Assembly: GCA_013368325.1 (NCBI GenBank)
Contig: JAACJK010000227.1
Span: 372,001-436,000 of the forward strand
DNA from: Ephemerocybe angulata
Lineage: Eukaryota; Basidiomycota; Agaricomycetes; Agaricales; Psathyrellaceae
DNA: 64,000 nucleotides
Reading direction: 5' to 3'
Position 1 is the stretch's first letter. Every line of letters starts with the position of its first letter. Positions 1 through 9,961 of the stretch are shown piece by piece. Under the pieces are notes generated by a model. The model had not been told where the DNA came from. It made no database searches and saw nothing but the letters and a program-made list of their open reading frames with translations. The translations under genes and the position numbers were made by a program.

Positions 1-1004
1 GAAGGTTTTCTAACAGGTGACCCAGGTGAGCACTCTAACGGATATTCAGCAAAGGTTGAACCACCCTGACGCACCCTTGAGGCTGAGCGGGCGAGCTTCC
101 CGTTTGAGCGGCTGTGCCGTTCTCAGAGTTTTCCGAGATGGGCGCTTGGGCCGGCGGGCCCGTTCCCATAGTTTCAGACACTGCGCACGAAGCACCAGGG
201 TGAGTCCTAACATTTTGGGTACTCAGAAAACGGGAATTACTCACTTTGAACTAGTTTTCTTGCTTTCAGATGAGGGGGAATGAAGGAGGGGCCGTTGGTT
301 GGGGCTTGTATGAAGGTGCGTAACCGGGCGTTCTATTTACGGAACGGGCCTGAGACCGTTGATGTCAGCGCAGGTCGAATTCCCATGCCACGTTCAAACA
401 GCGCCCATGCCAGCAGGGCTTCACGTACCAGGCTGCGGCGCATATAAGCCAGCGCTGGCAGCCTTTTGTCTTCCCACCATTCGCTTTTCCTCCCCCTTCG
501 CTTTTCCTCCCCCTTCGCCCTCATATCCTCTCCCTCGCGTCTCCTCTACCCCCTTCCCTTCCCTCTTATCTCGTCCACATGGCGTGCTACGCAGCGGCGG
601 TCACCGTTCAGCGGCGAAACGCTTTCCCTATCCCAATCGGTGAGTGTTCCTTCAGATATCTGTCAGCATCCACCCACCTCCCCCTCTTTTGCGTCCTTGG
701 CCCCACATTTGGGGTGGAAAAACGGGTCTCCGTTTACCACCCAGCCAATGAGGAGCGCCAGCCGCTACCTCAGTGTGCGCTGCCGCCCGGAACCTCCACG
801 TACTTCTGCTGATGCAAGATTTCGTTTATAGGTACTCGCTCACGTTGAGACCCGTCGCGCAGGTTCTCCATCCTCCCCTCGTTCTGCTATGCCTCCCGCA
901 TCCACCGCCGCAACCTCTTCGCCCCCACCCTCGGACGATGAAGACCAACACCCCGTCGCTCCTCCACTCGCACCCGTGTTCCTTCGCGACGCGCTCGCGA
1001 AGCC
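1..1004. other. Region upstream of the hAT transposase; no firm gene
   Basis: No open frame here is convincing. Short open frames occur on both strands (for example around 17-283), but none shows a recognisable domain. A GGGTAC motif near 215 resembles motifs found in the 3' flank of the hAT coding region, so this stretch may hold the hAT 5' subterminal region and promoter. The left end of that element cannot be fixed because no terminal inverted repeat was identified. Confidence 0.4.
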
Positions 1005-3898
1005 ATGAGCTCCGAAGACGAGGATACCGAGGCATCCGACGACGACGACGACGACGCACCCGCCCCCATTACCGGACCAACCCCTCTCACCGGCGCTCCA
1101 TCCTGGACCAAAATCGTCGACAAGCGCGAACGCTTTGCCGTCCGATACCGGACTGCGACGCGTTCTCTTGAAGCCGTCCTTGGTATGTGCTATCCCTTCG
1201 GGCCTTGGTTGCCTTTCACTGACGTACCTCTTTCTTCAGCCGACGTCGAGAAAACCTGGAGTGCACCGTGCTATGCTCACTTCAAGCGCGCGGTGCCACA
1301 GGCTGGGGTCAATGGGGGAGACAACAAGTATCTCTTCGAATGCAAGTAGTAAGTTGCCCTTCTCACCTGTCTCCTGGTTTCCAAGCTTACCTTCATCTAG
1401 CTTTCCCTCGAAGGTCGTCGGTCGCGCCTGCCACGATGATAGCACGTCCAACCTCGTCCGCCACGTCGCCGCCTGCCCCGCTTCCCAAAATACTCCCGAG
1501 GCCGGCGCCATGCGCAAGTACGCCCAAGGCACCACCTATACCCCCGGCAAGCAACGCGTCTACACCGCCTACTGGGTGTCCCGTGCGCGTCGACCTTACG
1601 CCATCATCGAAGACCCCGAGCTCCGGACGATGTTCTTGTCGCTCTACTCACGCTATCAACTCCAGAGCCGGGTCACTCTCTCCAGCGACGTCATCGAGAT
1701 CCACGGTATGGCAAAGTCCCATATCCAGGGCATCATTCGAGTATGTTACTTTTTGTTTTCATTCTTTGGGTATGGATACTGACTACCTATTGTGTGATAG
1801 GCCCTTCCCGGGAAGATTCATGTCGGGGCGGATGGCTGGACTTCACCCAACGTGTTCTCCTTCATCGGCGCCACCCTCCACTTCATGAAAGACGGACGCC
1901 TTCAGTCTTTGTTGATGGACTACATCAAGTTGACTGAGGCCCACACCGGCGTCTACCTCGCGAGTCGGTTAGCCGAGACCCTGCACGAGTGGGGCCTCGA
2001 ATCGAAGGTATGGTTGATCGCTACAACTTAGTCTTGTTTGGCACTTACCTTTTTCTGTTTTCAGATCTTCGCCTTCGTCGGTGACAACGCCTCGAACAAC
2101 GACACGTTGGTCCAGGAGTTGTCAGACCTCATCCCGTCGTTCCGCGGGAGTGAGGTCCAAGTCCGGTGCTTCGCCCATGTTCTCAACCTCGTCGCCAAGG
2201 TAAGCCTTTGTTGTCACGGGTTGTATTCAGGAAGGGCTAATCTAATGTTTCGATGCACAGGCCGTACTCCTACCGTTTACATGCAAGCAGTCCGACCTCG
2301 CCAACGTAGAGTTGCAAGAACTCGAAGACGCCGACCGCATCGGGGATGAAGACTACGGTGCTGGCGATGATGACGAGATCGCGCCCGAGGTCGAGGCTAG
2401 TGACCGGGTGGCAATGGACGAGGTGGAGCGCGACGCGATGGATGATGGGAGGTTGGACGGTATGTCGGAGAGGGAGAAGGTCGTTGCCCGTGTGGCTATC
2501 ACCAAGGTACGTGCGCTATATTCTACTGAGACTGAAGCATGTGCTTACAATAGTGGGGCTAGCTTCGCAAACTCGGCGTCAAGATCGCGCATAGTCCGAC
2601 ACTGCGCGACGCATTGGAGAAGGCATGCGAGCGCGCGGGGATCTTCCACATTCAACTCGGCAGGGACATCGACACGCGTTGGGGCAGCTGCGGGGAGCTC
2701 ACCCAACGCGGGTTGCGTCTCCGTCCCGCGCTCGACCGCCTCGTCGACTTGCCGGAGTTCAACAAGGCTGGTGGTGTTCGTCTCCGTCGCTTTCGCCTGT
2801 CGGAGGAGGAGTGGAAGGTGTTGGAACAGTTGTCTCCCTTGCTCGACGTGAGTCCCGATTTGTTCAAGTTTGACTTACGTGTGCTCATCGTTGTACTAGT
2901 ATATCATGTTTGTTACGAAGGAAGTTTCGAAGTCGAAGGTCCCCCTCATCCACGAAGTCATCCCACTCATCGACGGCCTCTCCTCCTTCTTTGACGAGAA
3001 CATCGACAACACCTTGCTGCACCCTGCTGTCCGTCACGCCGCTCTTCAAGGTCTCCTCATGGTCAACAAGTACTACAACAAGACTGATCAGTCAATCATT
3101 TACCGTATTGCCATGAGTAAGTCCTCAGGTTATCTGAGCCCGGGTATCATCAGTCTAACATTGATTCAAGTGTTACATCCTCACTACAAGTTACTTTACT
3201 TTGAGAACACGAAGTGGGAGGACTCGTGGATCACGGAGGCCAAGCGCATCATCAGGAAGGAGTGGGCTGACCACTACAGGCCCGCCGATGATGTACCTGC
3301 CCCTCTGCCCTCGTCGTCGACTCCTGCGAGTGGCTCTGATGTGAGTATTGTTTTTTGTTTATCCTCATGCTTCCGTATTAACTTTACGTTGCCTTTAAAG
3401 CGTTTTGATGGCCCTCGTCAACATTTCGATGCCATTCGGAAGCTTGGGGTTGTACCTACGGGAGATGCCTTGGAGGCCTGGCTTTCGTCGCCACCTGTTG
3501 CCACCACCCTGGACCCCATCGCGTACTGGAATGGTCAACGCGCCATCGGGGATCCCCTTGCCCAGATGGCACTCGATTACCTCACGGTACCAGGTATGTC
3601 TCCTTTTGTTTGGCTTTTGTTTGTATGAAGTCTTACGTGCTGTTTAGCTACCTCTACCGACGTTGAGCGCGCCTTTTCGCGCGGTGGCCTTACTGTTTCG
3701 AAGTTACGCCACTCCCTTTCCGACAACTCGACACGCTGTGGCTCAGTGCTTGGGTCTTGGGCCCAGGATGCTGATCAGTGGCTCCCCACTGATGACCTCA
3801 TCAAGCATTTCGAGGCCAAGTCCAAGCGCAGTGGGAAGAAGAAGGCTCGTCTCGGCCCTTCGGCGTCCACCTCGAGTGCTATTACTATTGTTGATTAG
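1005..3898 (+). CDS. hAT transposase, 11 exons, apparently intact
   Basis: Exons that join in frame: 1005-1182, 1240-1348, 1401-1740, 1801-2007, 2065-2199, 2261-2506, 2563-2847, 2900-3116, 3171-3340, 3401-3593 and 3648-3898, giving about 776 residues without a stop. The N-terminus is acidic. A BED-type zinc finger follows (FECKYFP, then C-HDDSTSNLVRHVAAC). The core has DGWTSPN and FVGDNASNND, both typical of the hAT catalytic RNase H fold, and an acidic insert near residues 295-325. The C-terminus has the hAT dimerisation signature (YWNGQ, then LTVPATSTDVERAFSRGG). All ten introns are 51-62 nt with GT-AG ends. The start at 1005 is the first ATG giving an uninterrupted model; an ATG at 887 opens a different frame that stops just before it. 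Conservation of every splice junction suggests recent activity. Confidence 0.85.
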
Positions 3899-4128
3899 TG
3901 TACTTCTGTTTGTAGTTGTCTTGCTTGCCAATTGACTGTGTTCCGTGTGCCGTTCAGACCATCATTGACCTTTCCTTTGTTTGATTCCATTGCCTTTGTG
4001 TGATTGTGCTAAGTCCTGTGTTGGATTTTGCTAAGTCCACGACGGGTTACCTGTGAGTTACTTGTGAGTACTCAGGCATACCCGCCGTTCACGGGTTACT
4101 TGTCTACTCATGGGTACTTGCCCCGCGG
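1005..4128 (+). mobile_element. hAT-superfamily DNA transposon (visible left part)
   Basis: The interval contains a full-length hAT transposase gene and its 3' flank up to the first base of an LTR retroelement. The 3' flank (about 4040-4128) is rich in ACCCG/CGGGT and GGGTAC motifs. The same motif style reappears at about 16,400-16,510, just beyond the retroelement, so the hAT 3' terminal region appears split by that insertion. Terminal inverted repeats and an 8-bp target duplication were not found, so the true ends are unknown. Confidence 0.65.
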
Positions 4129-4218
4129 TGATACGACCGTGGACTATTTTCGCGGTTTTACGGTCGTATGTGTAAGGTCGTAGCACCGGCTCGAGCACTA
4201 AGCACTACACTGCTTACA
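4129..4218 (+). repeat. Left 90-bp terminal repeat of the Gypsy element
   Basis: Identical over 90 bp to 15192-15281. It begins with TG and ends with CA. The first part forms a perfect 10-bp inverted repeat (ATACGACCGT against ACGGTCGTAT, 19-nt loop). It is followed by a pyrimidine-rich stretch ending in CAG at 4242, which looks like the 3' end of an intron in gag rather than a primer-binding site. Confidence 0.85.
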
Positions 4219-4257
4219 TAAGACTTCTCCTCTCATTTCCAGGATGTCTTCGCAGGA

Positions 4258-4908
4258 ATGGATACTTTCAAAACGGAAATCCAGAAATTAAGCGCTAAGT
4301 TAAGCGCCCTAGAAACAGGAGCGGCTCGCCAGACCTATGTCCAAGCCCAGAAGCCGCCGTATGCACCCTCAGGAGGGGCGAGCGGTGCGATGAAACCAGG
4401 CATGTATCCAAAGCCGCCTGGAGCTAACTTCTCGTGCTTCTACTGCGGGGTGGCAGGTCATGGCATTGGCGAGTGCGCAGAAATGGAAAAGGATAGAGCG
4501 GCCGGGAAGTTCACTCAACAGATTCCGAGGGGTCCTATCTACATGAATAATACCCTTGTGCGCTCTCGTCACCTAGACGGGTCTACTATGAAGCAAAGAG
4601 TGGATCAGGCTTGGGCAGGAGGCGCCTCGGTCAATTATCAGGAAGAACACACCCCTTATTACGACGCCTATGGACAGGAGTGGGACGACGAGTTGGTGAC
4701 ACACGAAGTCTTCCACCAGACTATCGCAGGCATGACCAACCAAATCTTGTCTGCGATGGGAAAGGAGACTCCGGCCCCAGCTGCGCCGCCTCCTCCTGAA
4801 CCAACAGCTCGTGATGTTCTCTTAGCGGTCCAGGATCTGGGCAAGCGGGTTGGTGCCATTGAGCAATACGCGATTAACACGCGCGCCAACCAGGAACGGG
4901 ATTTTTGA
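4258..4908 (+). CDS. gag: Gag remnant with CCHC zinc knuckle
   Basis: The open frame of about 216 residues holds one retroviral-type zinc knuckle, CFYCGVAGHGIGEC (C-x2-C-x4-H-x4-C), near residues 61-74, so it encodes the nucleocapsid part of Gag, which binds the element's RNA. The capsid region expected upstream is missing. The frame is open a little further upstream of the ATG, to an acceptor-like CAG at 4242, which suggests that the ATG at 4258 was internal in the complete protein. The frame ends with TTT TGA. A run of five T directly before the stop would let a Phe tRNA slip back one base and re-pair perfectly, entering the protease frame. Confidence 0.75.
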   Translation: MDTFKTEIQKLSAKLSALETGAARQTYVQAQKPPYAPSGGASGAMKPGMYPKPPGANFSCFYCGVAGHGIGECAEMEKDRAAGKFTQQIPRGPIYMNNTLVRSRHLDGSTMKQRVDQAWAGGASVNYQEEHTPYYDAYGQEWDDELVTHEVFHQTIAGMTNQILSAMGKETPAPAAPPPPEPTARDVLLAVQDLGKRVGAIEQYAINTRANQERDF

Positions 4909-6200
4909 AGAGCTCGAGGAAGGGACACCCGAATCCTCCTCGAGCGAGTGGAAGTAAGCCCCGGGCAGCTTCAGTAGAAACAGAAACGGAGAGCGAAGAT
5001 GAAGAAGAGGAAGAGGTAGTCAGAAAAATAGGAAAACCCAAAAACAATACAAAACAGAGGTTGGAACCACACGGCTTGGAAATCATCTCGCCGCCTAGAC
5101 CGAAGATGTTCCCATATGTCGATGTTCCACCTCTACGGACGCAGCCTGTCCCGGCGGAAAGGAGGGAGGAAGCGCCTGGCGCGCGACCTGATCCCAAACC
5201 GCCCAGACAGGTAGAAAAAGGGGTACAGCCCAAGCGGACTAGCAGTATAGACAAAGCAAGGGTTGTGGAGGTGATCAGCGAGGTCTTTAAAATGACTTAC
5301 CCTGTAACCATACAGGACCTCTTGTCTTTGTCTCCAGCTGCCCGCACGGCGGCGCAAGAAATCATGAAGAAAAGGAGACCGGCTGGAGCAAAGTCAGAAT
5401 CCGAACGAGACACCGCGAGAAGACTTCAAGCGGCGTTATCAGAGGAACTGATGGAGATCAACTTGAACTTAGGTTTGACGGAGGAAGAGGCCGAAAAGGA
5501 ATTGCTAGGCATATTCCTAGGGGAGACCGGTTCGGAAGACAGTATGGAGGCTACCCCAATGGTGGAAACTTTTGTGCAGTTGGGACCTGAGGATTTACCT
5601 CTCGGAGAGGCGTATCAAGCAGACGGCGTGGAACGCATACCCGATGGGTCACTCATTATCCCCGACCCGGTTGAAATCTTCCTGCAGACCGACGACCCCG
5701 CTCGACAGAGGGGCAAGCCCCTGATCACCGCTTCAGAATCACTACCCATTCGCGCTTTCTTTCCCCGCATCAACAACGCGAAACATGAAGAGGCCATCTT
5801 CGATGAAGGCTCTCAAGTGTGTTCGTGCAGTGAGGAGTCAGCATTGAAGTTGGGCATTGGCTGGGATCCGGACTTCGTGATTGGACTTCAGTCCTCTAAC
5901 AAGACCACGGCTTCCTCTCTAGGATTGGCTAGGAACGTGCCCATAGATTGCGGAAACGGAGTGGTAGCATATGTGCAGCTTCATGTTGTACGCAACGCTG
6001 CGTACCGCTTCTTACTAGGAAGGCCGTGCTTGGCAGTCATGAGAGCAGTATCGGCCTGCCACGCAGACGGTAGCCATACCATCACGCTGACTGACCCGAA
6101 CAATGAGCGCAGAATCACTATCCCTTCCTACCCTAGAGGGAAGATTCCTGCGCAGTTCGAGGCTGAAGCGGGAGAGCATTTTCGGCTCTCGAGGATTTGA
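4905..6200 (+). CDS. pro: Retropepsin-like aspartic protease region (Pro)
   Basis: This frame lies at -1 relative to gag and overlaps its stop by 4 nt. It has no ATG at the junction (the first codon is TTG; the first Met is near residue 69), so frameshifting or read-through from gag is more likely than independent initiation. The N-terminal half is charged and low-complexity. The C-terminal half holds a retropepsin pattern: IFDEGSQ near residue 300 as the active-site loop (D-x-G-S, with Glu where Ser or Thr is usual) and LLGRP about 65 residues later as the flap-side motif. It would cleave the polyprotein. The replaced loop residue is worth checking against relatives before calling the enzyme active. 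Confidence 0.7.
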   Translation: MKSSRKGHPNPPRASGSKPRAASVETETESEDEEEEEVVRKIGKPKNNTKQRLEPHGLEIISPPRPKMFPYVDVPPLRTQPVPAERREEAPGARPDPKPPRQVEKGVQPKRTSSIDKARVVEVISEVFKMTYPVTIQDLLSLSPAARTAAQEIMKKRRPAGAKSESERDTARRLQAALSEELMEINLNLGLTEEEAEKELLGIFLGETGSEDSMEATPMVETFVQLGPEDLPLGEAYQADGVERIPDGSLIIPDPVEIFLQTDDPARQRGKPLITASESLPIRAFFPRINNAKHEEAIFDEGSQVCSCSEESALKLGIGWDPDFVIGLQSSNKTTASSLGLARNVPIDCGNGVVAYVQLHVVRNAAYRFLLGRPCLAVMRAVSACHADGSHTITLTDPNNERRITIPSYPRGKIPAQFEAEAGEHFRLSRI

Positions 6201-9200
6201 TCGATGATCAAGGAGAGGTCGCACTGTTGGTGGAAATGGACGAGAGCGGCTTCGCGCGCTTCTCAGGCCTCGCAGTGCCGGGTCAGAAAGAGGGCTTTAC
6301 AGAAAATGAGTTGAAAACCATATATCTACAACAGGCATTAAAGGAAACAGGTGATCAAAAGGCAAAAGACGTGTTCGAACAATACCTCCAGACGGGCGCT
6401 AAAACAAGCGCTGAGTCACAACCTTCGGGTAATCCGAACAAGGCAGGCGGGGTGAAAGGAGTTTCCAAAGGAACCAAGTACAAACCGGTTGACAAGAAAG
6501 TGAGGCCGGTATATGGAATAGTTCCGGAGGAGTTCCAAGTGGTACGCGAAATTAAGGGAGATCCCTTAGCAGGGATGCCTGAATTGCCTACGCACCCGCC
6601 TGAGTTTACACCCAAGGGGCGGTACACGCAAGAAAGGATGGAGATGTTCGATAAAGCCCATCCAGGGTTCTGGACGGATGAAGAAAGGAAACTGGCGCAT
6701 CATCTAATGGCCGAACAAAACGAGGCTTTTGCATGGGAGGAGTCTGAACGGGGCAAGTTCCGCGAGGACTTCTTTCCCCCAGTAAAAATCCCGACTGTCC
6801 CCCACGAACCCTGGGTCCTGAAGAACATCCCAATCCCTCCTTTCCTGTTCTCACAAATCTGCGATATCATCAAAGGCAAAATAGATTCTGGTGTGTACGA
6901 ACCCTCGTCATCCTCATATAGGAGCCGTTGGTTCTGCGTTCTCAAGAAGGATGGAAAAAGTCTACGCCTCGTACATTCTTTGGAGCCGCTTAACGCCGTA
7001 ACCATTGCACACTCAGGCCTCCCACCTCTCACCGAGGAATTGGCGGCCCGATTTGCAGGGTATGCGTGCGGCACCACCATGGACTTGTATGTGGGATATG
7101 ACGAGCGGATTCTGGATGAGCGGTATCGGGACTTGACCACTTTTCAAACGCCGTTTGGAGCCATGCGGCTTGTAACGCTACCCATGGGTTGGACTAACTC
7201 CGTACCCATCTTCCACAAAGATGTGACTACTATCCTTCAACCTGAGATCCCGGAATGGACTGAGCCGTTTGTAGATGATGTTCCAGTAAGAGGACCGAAA
7301 ACGCGGTACGAACTGCCAGGAGGCGGCTTCGAAACTATTCCCGAGAATCCTGAGATTCGGAGGTTTGTTTGGGAACATTTAACAGTGGTCAATAGGATTA
7401 TACAAAGGATGAAGTATTGCGGGGGTACGTTTTCTGGGAAGAAAACGTTCCTGTGTGTGCCAGAATTCACAGTGGTGGGGCACTTGTGCTCATACGAGGG
7501 CAGGAAACCAACTGAGGATCGCGTAGGAGTAATCTCCAGATGGGGTCCTTGTCGCGACGTTTCGGACGTCAGAGCATTCCTAGGAACCGTTGGCACGTTC
7601 AGGATCTTTATTCCGGGCTATGCCACGCGGGCTAGCGCCATCCAGAAACTCACGAAAAAGGAGATAAGGTTCGAGTGGGGGCCTGAGCAGGACGCAGCAA
7701 TGGAGGACTTGAAAACGGCAGTAAGCGAGGCGCCAGTATTAAAACCACTGGATGTCACCTCTGGGATGCCAGTCAAGCTCTCAGTAGACACCTCGTACAT
7801 TGCAGTTGGATGGTACATCAGTCAGCAGGACCCAACTGACCCCAAGAAATGGCATTATGCTAAGTTCGGGTCGACCCTGCTGAAGCCGCCTGAAGCTAAC
7901 TACTCTCAGCCCAAGCGAGAGCTCTATGGCTTGGTGAGAGCACTCAAGGAAAATGAGTACATGCTCATCATGGCCAGGCCGCTCATCGTGGAGACGGATG
8001 CGCAATATATCCAGGGGATGCTCAAGAATCCTCAGTTGGGACCGAATGCCACCATTAACCGTTGGATCGAAGAGGTTCGGAAGTTCCAGTTTGAGTTACA
8101 ACATGTGCCAGGAAGGACGTTCGCAGCGGACGGTCTCTCTAGGCGGCGTGCACAGCCAGGCGACCCGCCTAGAAAGGAGTTCGAAGAAATAATGGACATA
8201 GACCCGGACGAACCTATCACATTCTCCAAACCTAACCCTGAGGATCCTGAGCCGCTCGAGTTTGAAGACTTCAAGCACCTCATTGATACGAGGGGAGGTT
8301 ATCTACAGGAGATTTGTGAAGAAGAGGCGTCCGAGACTTGGGTAGAAACGGGTTTTCATAGTGACGCCGCTCAGATGGCAGCCATCAATATGTTAGAGGT
8401 AAATAGGCGCGCCAGGGACCCACAAGGTCCCACAACTAGCGATATCCTCGTAAACGTAGAGGTGCTGCCGGAACATTCAGATGAGGATTACCCTTCTGAA
8501 TGGCAAACGGCGTCCGCATTACGCATGGATGCTTGGTTACCTATAATTCGTCTCTGGTTCCTGCAAAAGGACAGGACGCGAATGCCGCGAGGCGTGGAAA
8601 AAGGGGAATGGGATAAGTTCAAGCGGGCAGCGCAACACTTCTTCTTGGGAAAGGACGGTCGACTCTTCAGGAAAGAAAATGGGTACGGTATGCATCAGTT
8701 GGTCGTGGGCTCGGAGAAACGCATGTATATGCTTAAAGCGGCCCACGATGCTATGGGGCACCGCGGGACCTTCGCTACCAAGGGATTGCTTTTGAAGCGG
8801 GTATGGTGGCCAGAGCTGGATCGGGACGTTGAGAGCTACGTTAAGACGTGTCTCCTCTGTCAACAACGCCAGAAGCTTCTAGTTAAAATCCCTCCAATCG
8901 TGACTGAAACCCCGTCGGTGTTCCAGACGGTGCACATCGATGTCATGCACATGAGCCCGGCCAGCAACGGCTGTGGGTACATTGTGCATGGGAGAGACCA
9001 TTTAACATCTTGGATGGAAGGGAGGCCGCTTCGGAAGGAAAATGCGGCGGCTGTAGGTGCCTGGCTTTTCGAAGACATTATCTGTCGATGGGGTTGCCTG
9101 AGGGAAATTGTCACTGACAACGGGAAGCCCATGATTGCAGCAGTGGAATGGCTCGAGAAGAAGTATGGGATTAAGAAAATCGCTATCTCAGGATACAACT

Positions 9201-9961
9201 CGAGGGCAAACGGGAAGATCGAGCGGCCTCATTGGGACGTCCGCCAGAGCCTGTACAAAGCCACGGGGGGTGACGTGAGTAAGTGGTATTGGTTCTTCCA
9301 CCATGTTATGTGGGCGGACCGTATTACTATCCGAAAACGCCTGGGATGCTCACCTTTCTTTCTCCTGACCGGCGCGGAACCTGTCACGCCACTTGACGTC
9401 CAGGAAGCTACTTGGCTGACTGAGCCGCCTACGGGAATGATGTCTACGGAGGACTTGATAGCCTCCCGGGCCAGAGCTCTGGCTAAGCATCAGACTCACG
9501 TCAGTACGGTCATGACCAGGATCAGCGAGGAGAAACGGCGTCGTGTCGCCGCCTACGCGGAAGCTAACAGGACTACTATCAAGAACTGGAATTTCAAGCG
9601 GGGTGACTTGGTGCTGATGCGTAATACGAACATTGAGTCGAGCCTGAATAAGAAGATGAAGCCGCGTTATCTGGGTCCCATGGTGGTGGTATCACGAAAC
9701 CTGGGCGGCGCGTATATCTTGGCGGAACTCAATGGAGCGGTGCATCAGAGCAAGGTTGGCGCTTTTAGGGTGGTTCCTTACTACCCCAGGAAGGCTATAC
9801 CTCTGGGAAAGGACTTCATGGAAAACATAGATATTGATAATAATACACTGGAAGAAATGGAACTATCTTTGGATGATGGGGAACAGGGGGAACACAGGGA
9901 TTTTAATTTTATGGGAATGGGGAAACTGCAAACCTTGGATGAAAATGCGGAGGAAGATTAG
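6197..9961 (+). CDS. pol: Pol: reverse transcriptase, RNase H and integrase
   Basis: A frame of about 1254 residues, again at -1 with a 4-nt overlap and no ATG at the junction (TTG at 6197). The reverse transcriptase covers roughly residues 200-420, with CVLKKDGKSLRLV, LPMGW and the catalytic FVDD. RNase H follows near 530-660 (LSVDTS, QPKRELYG, VETDAQY, AADGLSRR). An integrase zinc finger (HDAMGH, then CLLC) lies near 850-895, and the DDE core has Asp in VHIDVMH, Asp in VTDNGKP and Glu in NGKIERP. No chromodomain was recognised after the core. Order RT-RH-IN places it in the Ty3/Gypsy group. The frame is open throughout, so only the damaged 5' end argues against activity. Confidence 0.9.
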   Translation: MIDDQGEVALLVEMDESGFARFSGLAVPGQKEGFTENELKTIYLQQALKETGDQKAKDVFEQYLQTGAKTSAESQPSGNPNKAGGVKGVSKGTKYKPVDKKVRPVYGIVPEEFQVVREIKGDPLAGMPELPTHPPEFTPKGRYTQERMEMFDKAHPGFWTDEERKLAHHLMAEQNEAFAWEESERGKFREDFFPPVKIPTVPHEPWVLKNIPIPPFLFSQICDIIKGKIDSGVYEPSSSSYRSRWFCVLKKDGKSLRLVHSLEPLNAVTIAHSGLPPLTEELAARFAGYACGTTMDLYVGYDERILDERYRDLTTFQTPFGAMRLVTLPMGWTNSVPIFHKDVTTILQPEIPEWTEPFVDDVPVRGPKTRYELPGGGFETIPENPEIRRFVWEHLTVVNRIIQRMKYCGGTFSGKKTFLCVPEFTVVGHLCSYEGRKPTEDRVGVISRWGPCRDVSDVRAFLGTVGTFRIFIPGYATRASAIQKLTKKEIRFEWGPEQDAAMEDLKTAVSEAPVLKPLDVTSGMPVKLSVDTSYIAVGWYISQQDPTDPKKWHYAKFGSTLLKPPEANYSQPKRELYGLVRALKENEYMLIMARPLIVETDAQYIQGMLKNPQLGPNATINRWIEEVRKFQFELQHVPGRTFAADGLSRRRAQPGDPPRKEFEEIMDIDPDEPITFSKPNPEDPEPLEFEDFKHLIDTRGGYLQEICEEEASETWVETGFHSDAAQMAAINMLEVNRRARDPQGPTTSDILVNVEVLPEHSDEDYPSEWQTASALRMDAWLPIIRLWFLQKDRTRMPRGVEKGEWDKFKRAAQHFFLGKDGRLFRKENGYGMHQLVVGSEKRMYMLKAAHDAMGHRGTFATKGLLLKRVWWPELDRDVESYVKTCLLCQQRQKLLVKIPPIVTETPSVFQTVHIDVMHMSPASNGCGYIVHGRDHLTSWMEGRPLRKENAAAVGAWLFEDIICRWGCLREIVTDNGKPMIAAVEWLEKKYGIKKIAISGYNSRANGKIERPHWDVRQSLYKATGGDVSKWYWFFHHVMWADRITIRKRLGCSPFFLLTGAEPVTPLDVQEATWLTEPPTGMMSTEDLIASRARALAKHQTHVSTVMTRISEEKRRRVAAYAEANRTTIKNWNFKRGDLVLMRNTNIESSLNKKMKPRYLGPMVVVSRNLGGAYILAELNGAVHQSKVGAFRVVPYYPRKAIPLGKDFMENIDIDNNTLEEMELSLDDGEQGEHRDFNFMGMGKLQTLDENAEED

